64,000 nt of DNA from Symbiodinium kawagutii (GCA_009767595.1 VSDK01027717.1:12710-76709); one strand, 5' to 3'; positions 51,482 through 61,103 are shown, counted from the first letter of the stretch. Made by a program: numbers and translations. Notes: generated by a model from the letters alone, not told the origin.

Positions 51482-53908
51482 CTACCCGCGCCAATTCAAG
51501 AGCTGCTCCTTTGTCAAACTCGTGAGGCCAGTCTGCAGGTGCACTTGCACCGTCTCCTCAGAAGAAAGCACGAGGCCCAGGTTGTTGTAGGCAAGCGCGT
51601 CGTTGTTGTCCAACTTGATGGCCTCGAGGTACAACTCCTTTTGGTTGAAAGTCTTGGGGCCAGTCCGAAGCTGCACTTGTACCGTCTCCCCAGGAGAGAG
51701 CACAGTGCCCAGGTTGCGGTAGGCAAATGCGTAGTTGTTGTCCAACTTGATGGTTTCGAGGAACAAGTCCTTTTGGTTGAAAGTCTTGGGGCCAGTCCGA
51801 AGCTGCACTTGTACCGTCTCGCCAGGAGAGAGCACAGTGCCCAGATTGTTGTAGGCATGTGCGTAGTTGTTGTCCAACTTGACGGCCTCAAGGAGCAACT
51901 CCTCCCTGCGATTGAAACTTCTGGGGCCAGTCTGCAGCTGCACTTGTATCGTCTCCCCGGGAAAGAGCACAGTGCCCAGGTTGTGGTAGGCAATTGCATA
52001 GTTGTTGTCCAACTTGATGGTTTCGAGGTACAACTGCTTTTGGTTGAAAGTCTTGGGGCCAGTCCGAAGCTGCACTTGTATCGTCTCTGCGGGAGAGAGA
52101 AGGAGACCAAGGTTGCTGTACGCAAACGCGTAGCTGTTGTCCAACCTGATGGCTTCAAGGTACAAACCCTTTTTGTTGAAAGCCTTTGGGCCAGTCCGAA
52201 GCTGCACCTGTACCGTCTCCTCACGAGAGAGCGCGTTCCCCAGGTTGTTGTAGGCATTTACAAAGTTGTTGTCCAACTTGATGGCCTCGAGGTACAACTC
52301 CTTTTGGTTGAAAGTCTTGGGGCCAGTCCGAAGCTGCACTTGTACCGTCTCCCCGGGAGAGAGCACGGTGCCCAGGATGGTGTAGGCCCTTGCGTAGTCG
52401 TTGTCCAACTTGATGGCTTCGAGGAACAACTCCTTTTGGTTGAAAGTCTTGGGGCCAGTCCGAAGCTGCACTTGTACCGTCTCGCCAGGAGAGAGCACAG
52501 TGCCCAGATTGTTGTAGGCATGTGCGTAGTTGTTGTCCAACTTGATGGCTTCGAGGAACAAGTCCTTTTGGTTGAAAGTCTTGGGGCCAGTCTGCAGCTG
52601 CACTTGTATCGTCTCCCCGGGAGAGAGCACAGTGCCCAGGTTGTGGTAGGCAATTGCATAGTTGTTGTCCAACTTGATGGTTTCGAGGTACAACTGCTTT
52701 TGGTTGAAAGTCTTGGGGCCAGTCCGAAGCTGCACTTGTATCGTCTCTGCGGGAGAGAGAAGGAGACCAAGGCTGCTGTACGCAAACGCGTAGCTGTTGT
52801 CCAACCTGATGGCTTCAAGGTACAAACCCTTTTTGTTGAACGGCCTGAGGCTAGTCTGCAGGTGCACTTGCACCGTCTCCTCAGAAGAAAGCACGAGGCC
52901 CAGGTTGTTGTAGGTAGGGGCGCAGTTGTTGTCCAACTTGATGGCCTCAAGGTACAACTCCTTTTGGTTGAACTGCCTGATGCCCGTCTCCAGCTGCACT
53001 TGCACTGTCTCCTCAGGAGAGAGCACGGCACCCAGGTTGTTGTAGGCATGAGTGTCCATGGGTTTCACCTCGATGACCTTCCCCAAGAGCTTCTTCTGGA
53101 TTTCCCGGTAGTTCTGGATACCGTACTTGGCCAAATCCTGGACCAACTCGTCGGTCTCAAGTCGCTTCTCCAAGATTTGCACGATCTCAGACGATGACTG
53201 CTGTGCATCTTTCACTCCGAGATTCTCAGCGCGAGCTTGCTTGTAGATTGAAACTAACCACACATCGCGCCAGAATGGCTGCCTCTCGTCAAAGCAATTG
53301 CGGCCTTTCAGCCTCTTTCTACCGTTCGGCATCAAGGGACCATCGGTGACCTCTTCCATTACATTCTTTGACACCTGCTCGTCGACAATCAATGGGATAC
53401 AACAGTCTGCTTTGCCATGGTACTGGCCTTTGACGTAGTCTCCAATAGCGCCATTGAGGGCAGCATTGAAGGGAACATCAGGCTGCGGCAGATCCAAACC
53501 TTGCTTCTCCCTGAAGTTGTCCGCAGTGGGGTAATAGTTGTTAAGTAGAACCTCCTTTTTGGAGTTCCAGTTGTGCGGTGCCTTCATTGTGGCGTAGATG
53601 CCCAAACCAAAGTAGCTATCTTTGTTGTTTGCATCCAATGGAGCTAAGAGCTTAGGATTCTCTAGGCTCGTAATCTTCTTGAAGGCATCCTCGGGCGTAT
53701 AGTGAAAAAGGACTCGATCTCCTTCTCGTAAACCTTGATGTCCGGCATCTTCTCTGACATCAATGGCGCATGCCCACATCTTAATGCCGGTGGCTTCGTG
53801 CTGGATGGTCAAAGCATCCACGTAGGTATAGCCCTGCGCGTCCAGCCGGGCCCCTTGGAAGTACTCTTTGCTGCCAAAGAAGGCCTCTGGTGACGCCGCG
53901 TGTTCCAT
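51482..53908 (-). CDS. ART-like/TPR protein, copy 4 (12 TPR units)
   Basis: An 808-residue protein from the ATG at 53906-53908, the longest of the family. The N-terminal domain matches its paralogues, but the 113-145 segment (HNWNSKKEVLLNNYYPTADN, KQGLDLPQP) resembles copies 1 and 5 in places, so the domain is mosaic. Twelve 44-residue TPR-like units occupy 279-808. Units 8-10 nearly repeat units 3-5 (IRLDNSYAFAYSxLG, then TIKLDNNYAIAYHNLG), showing a block duplication of about five units (660 bp). Unit 9 has one extra residue (RSFNRRE). The frame is also open upstream to 54100, but that part is inconsistent among copies. Single exon. No catalytic assignment is possible beyond the FHYT and GLGIY motifs. 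Confidence 0.75.
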   Translation of the reverse strand: MEHAASPEAFFGSKEYFQGARLDAQGYTYVDALTIQHEATGIKMWACAIDVREDAGHQGLREGDRVLFHYTPEDAFKKITSLENPKLLAPLDANNKDSYFGLGIYATMKAPHNWNSKKEVLLNNYYPTADNFREKQGLDLPQPDVPFNAALNGAIGDYVKGQYHGKADCCIPLIVDEQVSKNVMEEVTDGPLMPNGRKRLKGRNCFDERQPFWRDVWLVSIYKQARAENLGVKDAQQSSSEIVQILEKRLETDELVQDLAKYGIQNYREIQKKLLGKVIEVKPMDTHAYNNLGAVLSPEETVQVQLETGIRQFNQKELYLEAIKLDNNCAPTYNNLGLVLSSEETVQVHLQTSLRPFNKKGLYLEAIRLDNSYAFAYSSLGLLLSPAETIQVQLRTGPKTFNQKQLYLETIKLDNNYAIAYHNLGTVLSPGETIQVQLQTGPKTFNQKDLFLEAIKLDNNYAHAYNNLGTVLSPGETVQVQLRTGPKTFNQKELFLEAIKLDNDYARAYTILGTVLSPGETVQVQLRTGPKTFNQKELYLEAIKLDNNFVNAYNNLGNALSREETVQVQLRTGPKAFNKKGLYLEAIRLDNSYAFAYSNLGLLLSPAETIQVQLRTGPKTFNQKQLYLETIKLDNNYAIAYHNLGTVLFPGETIQVQLQTGPRSFNRREELLLEAVKLDNNYAHAYNNLGTVLSPGETVQVQLRTGPKTFNQKDLFLETIKLDNNYAFAYRNLGTVLSPGETVQVQLRTGPKTFNQKELYLEAIKLDNNDALAYNNLGLVLSSEETVQVHLQTGLTSLTKEQLLNWRG

Positions 53909-54079
53909 GGCAAGGCAGTGCTCCAAGAAAACAAAAATTAATGATGGAATGATGGCGCCTGGTCTAAACCAAGGTGGCTGCGGGGGTGGCTTCATGATAC
54001 CATGAACCCATTTCGTTGGTCGGTTTCCCGTGAAGCAATGAACCCAATTACATTCAATTACCCTCTGGTAAACAAACCT

Positions 54080-54154
54080 TGGCAATGGAAAATCCACCAT
54101 AGAAAACGATGATCTCCTCAGGTTCCCCTGAAAAAATGGTGATTTTTCATTGCC
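54080..54154. repeat. Inverted-repeat element, family E
   Basis: GGCAATGGAAAATC to GATTTTTCATTGCC. Counterpart of 45428 and 48899. Confidence 0.6.
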
Positions 54155-54343
54155 AGGTCAGTTCACCAAAGATACATTGACCAGCTTAGTTCACCTGGCC
54201 ACCTGGCCACCGGGGAGCAAGCCCCATCTCTGGGATGGCCCACTGCCGAGGTTTCCCGCGCTGGAAGCGATACCTGCCATGGAGGGCTTCCAACTGGGGT
54301 GTCATGGAGCGCTGGTGGTTGGTGATTCATCGTGGGTATAAGA

Positions 54344-54438
54344 TATATGGGTGGTTCTCAAACTAGAGGACTCCCTTACTATCCAGTTTATCAACCATTG
54401 GTACGAATAAACCATCCATTTTGGGGCTTCCCTAATCA
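54344..54438. mobile_element. MITE-like element, family A, in the gene unit
   Basis: Starts ATATGGGTGGTTCTCAAAC and ends TTGGGGCTTCCCTAATCAAT. Orthologous to 45690 and 49152. Confidence 0.6.
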
Positions 54439-54584
54439 ATGCATTAATACCACATAAGCTGTTCGATGGTGATCCGAGCTCACGGTAATAAGGTAGTCCA
54501 ATAGATCTTAGAAGGCTTAATTGTACCAAAATATAAACATGTCAGTGCCGGGTTGGAAGACATTCTGGGTAGCTGGCAGGAATT

Positions 54585-54645
54585 TTATTCTCAACCAACA
54601 GGGATGAGCCCCCACTCTCTGCATACAATCGAGGCACTGTGTACG
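54585..54645 (-). other. Shortened 'AESGG' exon-like segment upstream of copy 4
   Basis: Minus frame LYAESGGSSLLVENK, after which about 26 bases present in the other copies (coding HTKLALYLS) are deleted. It is probably decaying in this copy. Confidence 0.3.
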
Positions 54646-54916
54646 GGAGAATCTTCGAGCCATGGCAGTCACTGCCATGGTCACAGGCAGCAGTAGCACC
54701 AGCTGCCCCGGTACCAGCAGCTGCCCTGCTAATAGATCAGCTTCGCTACCAACTAGGCTGGGATTGATCAATAGCAACCATAGAAAATGTTGATGAGATG
54801 TTTTGGCCATTGCACTGCAACGTCATGGTCCGTTGATTTTACCCCGATTCTTAAACGTGGATAATTGGATACCCATCATTAATCAATCTGTCTGAATGAA
54901 GAACACACATCAAGTG

Positions 54917-54917
<1 letters not shown>

Positions 54918-54962
<45 letters not shown>

Positions 54963-54971
54963 CCATCATCC
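54918..54971. repeat. (ATC)n microsatellite in gene unit 4-5
   Basis: About 18 units, ending CACCATCATCC. Counterpart of 46304 and 49764. Confidence 0.95.
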
Positions 54972-55374
54972 AACATTTTTACTACCTTCGGGTTGGACCA
55001 CTCCTGGTGGCTTCAACTCACTCCCCCTTTCAAAGGGTATGGGGATACCCGTGGCTCCGAAACGCTGCCTCCACACCCAGCTGAACTCGTGTCGTTGATT
55101 GCTATCCCCTTACTGGTGAGCTGCATGAGCTCATTCACCATCTCTCTGTCCATCGCTGTCAGGCCTCCCTGCCCGACACAGAAAAAGATTTCACCACCAT
55201 CTTGTATCAAACCACCATCAAATCATCATTCACCACCAATTAACCATCAAAAATCCATCAATTTAGCCATTGAATCAGCCATCATGAGCTCATCGTTGAC
55301 CATCCATTGATCATAAAGCAGCCAATTCCTAGCCACCAGCCATGTCAACCATGGCATCATCCCAGCATCCACAC

Positions 55375-55450
55375 CTCCAAAGAGGCTGGAGCTGGCGGAC
55401 GTGGAGGTGCCTCGCGATACGCAGCTGGTGACCAGCACAGGACTGGGCGC
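55375..55450 (-). other. Exon-like 'SSLFGG' segment
   Basis: Third unit copy of the RGTSTSASSSLFGGVDAG frame. Confidence 0.35.
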
Positions 55451-55585
55451 CATGGACTTGTAGAGGGTACCAGCACAGGACTACCAAAACAAACGCCGAC
55501 AGTTCAATGGATAGTGGTTCAATGTGGTTCATAAGAATAGAGAGTGACTGATGGTAGATCGTGACTAGGGAGAAGCAACCACCAG

Positions 55586-55586
55586 C

Positions 55587-55626
<40 letters not shown>

Positions 55627-55628
55627 GC

Positions 55629-55680
<52 letters not shown>
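55586..55680. repeat. (CAA)n microsatellite in gene unit 4-5
   Basis: About 31 CAA units with one CAGCAA. Counterpart of 46979 and of the nested array at 50509. Confidence 0.95.
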
Positions 55681-55959
55681 TGCATCAGCGATATAATGGT
55701 GTGCTACTGTGCAAGGACGAAGTTGGGCCAACCACCTTTGACACCCCATTTTGCAAACATTGTTCATCACGAATCATGGTCTAATTATGGAACTATGAAT
55801 AATCTCGAGTTACGGGATGATGGCCAGTCCTTTTGATAAACCATATCTTTTTCGAGAACTGAACAGAATGGCCATGTGGATTTCTTTGCGTTTACATTTT
55901 GATGGCCGCAGCATCGCGGAGTCAAAGAAAATATGGTGACTGTCTGAAACCTACCTGCG

Positions 55960-57585
55960 TCAATTCAAGAGCTGCTCTTTGGTGAAACTCGTGAGGCCAG
56001 TCTGCAGCTGCACTCGCACCGTCTCCCCGGGAGAAAGCACGGCGCCCAGGTTTTTGTAGGCAATTTCATCGATGTTGTTGTCCAACTTGATGGCTTCGAG
56101 GAACAAGTCCTTTTTGGTGAAAGTCTTGGGGCCAGTCCGAAGCTGCACTTGTACCGTCTCCCCAGGAGAGAGACTGTTGCCGAGGTTGTTGTAGGCAATT
56201 GCGTAGTTGTTGTCCAACTTGATGGCTTCGATGTACAAGTCCTTCTGGTTGAACCTTCTGGGGCCAGTCTGAAGCTGCACTTGTACCGTCTCCCCGGGAG
56301 AGAGCACGGTGCCCAGGATGGTGTAGGCCCTTGCGTAGTCGTTGTCCAACTTGATGGCTTCGAGGAACAACTCCTTTTGGTTGAAAGTCTTGGGGCCAGT
56401 CCGAAGCTGCACTTGTACCGTCTCCCCAGGAGAGAGCTCGATGCCCAGGTTGTGGTAGGCAGCTGCATGGTCGTTGTCCAACTTGATGGCCTCGAGGTAC
56501 AACTCCTTTTTGTTGAAAGTCCTGGGGCCAGTCTGAAGCTGCACTTGTACCGTCTCCCCGAGAGAGAGCACAGTGCCCAGGTTGTAGTAAGCAAATGCAA
56601 AGTTGTTGTCCAACTTGATGGCTTCGAGGAACAAGTCCTTTTGGTTGAAAGTCTTGGGGCCAGTCTCAAGCTGCACTTGCACTGCCTCCTCTTGAAAAAG
56701 CATGTTGCCCAGGTTGTTGTAGGCATGACTGTCCGCGGGCTTCACCTCGATGACCTTCACCAAGAGCTTCTTTCGAATTTCTCGGTAGTTTTGGATGCCG
56801 TACTTGGCCAAATTCTGGACCAGCTCGTCTGTCTCAAGCCGCTTCTCCAAGATCTGCACAATCTCAGAGGATGATTGCTGGGCATCTTTCACCCCGAGAT
56901 TCTCAGCGCGAGCTTGTTTGTAGATTGAAACTAACCAAACATCGCGCCAGAAAGGCTGCCTCTCGTCAAAGCAATTGCGGCCTTTCAGCCTCTTTCTACC
57001 GTTTGGCATCAAGGGACCATCGGTCACCTCTTCCATTACATTCTTTGACACCTGCTCGTCGACAATCAATGGGATACAACAGTCTGCTTTGCCATGGTAC
57101 TGGCCTGTGACGTAGTATCCGATCGCACCATTGAGGGCAGCATTGAAAGGAACATCCGGCTCTGGCAAATCCAAGCCCTGCTTCTCCCTAAAGTTGCGGT
57201 TGGTCGGGTAATAATTGTTCACGAGCACCTCCTTTTTCGAATTCCACTTGTGCGGTGCCTTCATTGTGGCGTAGATGCCCAGGCCAAAGTAGCTATCTGT
57301 GTTGTTGGCATCCAGTGGAGCCAAGAGCTTAGGATTCTCTAGGCTCGTGATTTTTCTGAAGGCATCTTCAGGCGTATAGTGAAAAAGGACCCGGTCTCCT
57401 TCGCGCAAACCTTGATGTCCGGCATCTTCTCTGACATCAATGGCGCATGCCCACATCTTAATGCCTGTAGCTTGATGCTGGATAGTCAACGCATCTACGT
57501 AGGTATAGCCCTGCGCGTTCAGCCGGGCCCCTTGGAAGTACTCTTTGCTGCCAAAGAAGGCCTCTGGTGACGCCGCGTGTTCCAT
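55960..57585 (-). CDS. ART-like/TPR protein, copy 5 (6 TPR units, early stop)
   Basis: A 541-residue protein from the ATG at 57583-57585. The family domain is intact (FHYT 68-71, GLGIY 101-105, CCIPLIVDEQVS 169-180), with local differences (IGYYVTGQY where others have IGDYVKxQY). Six 44-residue TPR-like units run from 279. The last codons differ from all paralogues: the TGG of the shared LLNW ending is TGA here, so the protein stops after LLN, a few residues early. This probably has little effect. Single exon. It is the first gene of the tandem cluster in transcription order; its upstream flank is the most diverged of the units. Confidence 0.75.
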   Translation of the reverse strand: MEHAASPEAFFGSKEYFQGARLNAQGYTYVDALTIQHQATGIKMWACAIDVREDAGHQGLREGDRVLFHYTPEDAFRKITSLENPKLLAPLDANNTDSYFGLGIYATMKAPHKWNSKKEVLVNNYYPTNRNFREKQGLDLPEPDVPFNAALNGAIGYYVTGQYHGKADCCIPLIVDEQVSKNVMEEVTDGPLMPNGRKRLKGRNCFDERQPFWRDVWLVSIYKQARAENLGVKDAQQSSSEIVQILEKRLETDELVQNLAKYGIQNYREIRKKLLVKVIEVKPADSHAYNNLGNMLFQEEAVQVQLETGPKTFNQKDLFLEAIKLDNNFAFAYYNLGTVLSLGETVQVQLQTGPRTFNKKELYLEAIKLDNDHAAAYHNLGIELSPGETVQVQLRTGPKTFNQKELFLEAIKLDNDYARAYTILGTVLSPGETVQVQLQTGPRRFNQKDLYIEAIKLDNNYAIAYNNLGNSLSPGETVQVQLRTGPKTFTKKDLFLEAIKLDNNIDEIAYKNLGAVLSPGETVRVQLQTGLTSFTKEQLLN

Positions 57586-57719
57586 GGCAAGGCACTGCTC
57601 CAAGAAAAACAAAAACAAAAACTGTGCCTGGTCTAAACCAAGGTGGCTGCGGGGGGCTTGTGATTAAACCATCCAAATGAACCAATTAGATCCAATTCGT
57701 TGGTCCCGGTGCAGTGATG

Positions 57720-57920
57720 TGACCCAGTTATGTTCACCACTTTAGTTCACCTGGTCACCACGGAGGTCACCAGGTGGCCTAGGGTACCACCTGGCCATCC
57801 CAAAGCTCCCCTGGGATGGCCCCACTGCCGAGGTGTGCAGCACTCGAGGCGATACCTGCGAGATCCCCTGGGAAGTGATGTGCCCTCCGTGGTGAAGCTG
57901 GGCAGTGGTGATTCATCATG
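57720..57920. other. Diverged upstream segment of copy 5
   Basis: GC-rich stretch homologous to 45531-45660, 49010-49130 and 54190-54310, sharing TTCACCTGGTCACC, GGATGGCCCACTGCC and GCGATACCTGC. On the minus strand CAG|GTATCGC could be a donor in all copies. It may be a small exon or untranslated region. Confidence 0.35.
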
Positions 57921-58339
57921 GGTTAGGTAGAGCAACAAATATCGCACATAAGGACAACAACAAGTTTCATTCACTAGCAAGCTGGGCAGCTGTTGTTGAT
58001 TCATAGTGGGGAAGGTATAGCAACAAATATAGGACTAAATCAAGGTTAGCAGCAGCTCTTGATAGTGTTTAATAACTGATGAGTTGTTTGAATAACTGAG
58101 AAGCGGGGTAGTTAATTGTTGGTGATTCATAGTAGGTAGCAACAAATCTGGTCGGTGATGGGTGATCCATCGTCCGCAAGATATACCATGCATAGCAGTT
58201 GTTGTAAGGTTTGGGAAGTGTTAACCGGTGGTTAATGGTGATTCTATCTGGGTCACGGTAGTCAGCTGGTTGCAGACAGCTATCATAAAGTTTAATGGTA
58301 CCAATGGTGAACCTGGGGTAACTAGCAGTACTGGTAGAT

Positions 58340-58440
58340 ACAACGAGCTTATTGTCTTCGTTCTCAACAAACAGGGGGAAGCCTCCAGTCTCCGCATGTC
58401 TCTGCTTACCATCGAAGTATGAAGTCGTGTACAGGAGAAA
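58340..58440 (-). other. Exon-like 'AETGG' segment upstream of copy 5
   Basis: Minus frame AMAFLLYTTSYFDGKQRHAETGGFPLFVENEDNKLV (words AETGGFPLFVEN, FLLYTT), ending ASYPR with a plausible donor CCCCAG|GTTCACC. It is the least decayed version of the segment seen upstream of copies 2-4, and the only one with a GT donor at that place. Confidence 0.4.
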
Positions 58441-58444
58441 TGCC

Positions 58445-59390
58445 ATGGCATTGGATGGCGGCCGCTGCCATGGTGCATGGCAATAGCACCAGCTGATGTC
58501 TGAGTGCCAGCAGCTGCCCTGCCTGTGCTGATCAAACATATACATGTGGCCGTTTTTGATGTTTTTGCCCTTTGTCACTAATGGAACAATGCTGAAATCT
58601 TTCACATGGTGACCGCATGTTTGGCTGTTACCCAAACCCATCCTGACTTAGTAACGCTCGACATTGTCAAATATCATAAAACACTGGCAAACTGGTTCGT
58701 CATAACCATGATGGTTGAATGGCTGAACAAACGCGAAATCGACATTGAGCATATTATCATATTGACTATTGTCACATTTTGTAAAGGCACTGTCCCTCAA
58801 AATGTCAATGCATCACTCATCTCTAGCCATGTAGTCAATCATCGCTGACCATCATGCATCATTATCAAGCATCATTATAGGTTATTAGTTCCCATCAACG
58901 GCCATTGACCACTATCACTATCAGCGAAGTTCGTTCATGAATGAACCATCATAATCAAGACTTATGTCAGCCAATAGAAATTATCATCGTTGCTGATCTA
59001 CCTGAGCTGAACCATCATTCACCATGATAAATAAACATATAACCGGCCTCTTTGAAAAGCACCATTCGGACAATGATTAACCATCAATCAACCAGCAATT
59101 CCTCATCAATTAGCCAATCAAGCAGCAATCACTAAGCAATCATTAACCCTCCATGGCTCAGCATCAACCAGCCATGTCGACCATGGCGACATCAACGCAG
59201 CAACGCCACCGGGCCACCTCCAAAAAGGCTGGAGCCACCTGTGGAGGTGCCTCCAGCTGCTGCGATGCAAGCAGTGGACATTAGCAAATTGGCAAACATG
59301 AATGGTAATTTGCTAATCATTTATAAACAACTGGTTAATGGCTAGTAATAGGGGATAATAAGCAACAGCAGTACAGTAGGGGATATACCA
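58445..59390. other. 5' flank of the tandem cluster
   Basis: Mostly AT-rich. A GC-rich GGSSLFGGG-coding patch (minus strand) lies at 59205-59270, homologous to the 'SSLFGG' segments of the gene units. Nothing else recognised. Confidence 0.35.
59205..59270 (-). other. Exon-like 'GGSSLFGGG' segment
   Basis: Minus frame AAAGGTSTGGSSLFGGGPV. Member of the dispersed motif set. It lies 5' of the AETGG segment, as in the other units. Confidence 0.35.
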
Positions 59391-59393
59391 ACT

Positions 59394-59505
59394 ACATGGC
59401 TATGGGTCAAGCAGTTAACCAACCAATAATGGGGGATGACAACCAGTAACAATAGGGAAAACAATGGTTAATGATAGGGGAACCAGGGGTACGGGGTTTA
59501 GCCAA
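59394..59505. mobile_element. MITE-like element, family B (inverse orientation)
   Basis: Starts CATGGCTATGGGTCAA and contains CAACCAATAATGGGGGAT, GGGAAAACAATGGTTA and CCAGGGGTACGGGGTTT, the reverse complement of the copies at 32894 and 36501. Confidence 0.6.
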
Positions 59506-59519
59506 TTCGCAATGACTAA

Positions 59520-59611
59520 CTGGTTGGTGGTTTCAACCCCTATGAAAGATATTAGTCAACCAACCAGGTGTTTATAAATAATAGGGAAAAATGTTTGAAA
59601 CCACCAACCAG
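59520..59611. mobile_element. MITE-like element, family C (both termini intact)
   Basis: 92 bp bounded by CTGGTTGGTGGTTTCAA and TTTGAAACCACCAACCAG, a 17-bp perfect terminal inverted repeat. The interior ATTAGTCAACCAACCAGG recurs in the other copies. Best member of the family. Confidence 0.8.
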
Positions 59612-59639
59612 CTAATTACCACGCAGACGCACTTAGAAA

Positions 59640-60420
59640 ACCTCCTTTGGTTTAGAAACAATTGCGTCTGCAAAAGTCATGAGTCTCTGTGTTTTGGAGT
59701 CTCTGAGACTCTCTATTTTTGACATCTGGTCGCCCATCACATTTAGGCCGCCGAGCATTCCTCGGGCTTCGATCTGCGGTTGTTGCTTCTGATGTTGCTG
59801 TTGCCGCTGAGCATTGTCAAGCCTAGACCCCTGGCCATTGGCTGAGGCGAATTACAAACCGTTGATGATCAACCAAGCAGAACCCCTTAGCAATACTCTC
59901 AGCCTTACCAACCCATACTCAACCTTAATAATCTTAGTAGTCCTTAGTAGGAGGCAACCCTTGCTGGTTAGCAGAAGCCATTGCTACTCAAGGGCCACCC
60001 TAAGCAGTAGAAATCGTGTCTTGACTTACCACTGAGGCTGCCACTGGCCGATCCGGCCAAGGATGCAGATCCTGATGGATGTGGAGACCCGGTTGGAGAA
60101 AAGGCCGGATGATCCTGATAGTTTTTAAACGACATTTCTAAACAAGTTCATCAACAAAAATTAAGATAAAGATAAATCTTATTTTTTACCTGAACAGTTT
60201 TTAAACATGTTTTCTTTGAACAACTGCTCATCAAAAAAATTACAGTAAGACAAACAAACTCTTGGTAGCACATGTTCTATTTCTGTTCCTGGTTGCTGTC
60301 ATCGATTTTTCTTCGTGTTAATCATTTGGACTAGAAAACAAACCAATTTTTGGATTCCCCATGTTGAGAGACCACCAAATGATAGCTGGATGATGGTGAT
60401 TTAGCAGGTGTCTACACAAC
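59640..60420. other. Unassigned
   Basis: 60020-60110 on the minus strand has a serine/glycine-rich frame (SPHPSGSASLAGSASGSLSG), possibly an exon. 60120-60250 contains two related AT-rich blocks (GTTTTTAAAC followed by ACAA-CATCAA words). Confidence 0.3.
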
Positions 60421-60561
60421 AGCTGTGTTCGCTGACGCCGCGCAATGCGTCAGGCCTGGGTGCAATGATGTGATCTTCTCCGTGCATTGCAAATTCTCAT
60501 CTGAACGGACGCATGCTATGAAACCCATGTCAGAAAACAGGCGCATTGCACTCAAATTCTT

Positions 60562-60604
60562 CATCTTCTTCATCTTTTTCATTTTTTTCATCGTCTTCTT
60601 CATC

Positions 60605-60656
<52 letters not shown>
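60562..60656. repeat. (TTC)n-(ATC)n compound microsatellite
   Basis: TTCATC-type units pass into a pure ATC run of about 18 units. Confidence 0.9.
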
Positions 60657-60657
<1 letters not shown>

Positions 60658-61011
60658 GTGAGAATTTCACGCAAACGGTTCTCGAGATTTCTATTCCGAC
60701 CAATCAAGACATATGCAAACAATATTTTATGTTGCTATGTTCATTCCTTGGTTCTTCCTTGATTGTGCTCCTCATGTCATTTCGAAACCAATCAACAGCT
60801 ATTCCCCTAAGATGTTGTAATGCCGGAGGCCTAAATCATCCTAAATCTAAATCCGAATTTCCTATGCAGGCTAGTTTTTTGGGACCCCCTTGTGGGACCC
60901 CCTTGTACAAACACACCCAGGTCCTGATGAAGTTCCACTTCCTGAGGCAGCACCTGAAGAGTGTGACGTCAAAACAACATAATTATCGCGACAAGCAGTT
61001 CACAACCAAGA

Positions 61012-61103
61012 CTGGTGGGTGGCTTTGACCCCTTTCAAAACTATCAGTCAACCAACCCTTTTCAAAACCGGGGAAAAGTAAAATATTTGAGACCACCAAC
61101 CAG
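61012..61103. mobile_element. MITE-like element, family C
   Basis: Starts CTGGTGGGTGGCTTTGACC and ends TTTGAGACCACCAACCAG. Interior ATCAGTCAACCAACCC. Confidence 0.65.

Noticed and set aside
51482-54100. N-terminal extension of copy 4 to 54100, and of copy 3 to 48896
   Set aside because: The extension is out of frame in copy 2, and a family E element lies within or beside it. The shared downstream ATG is preferred.
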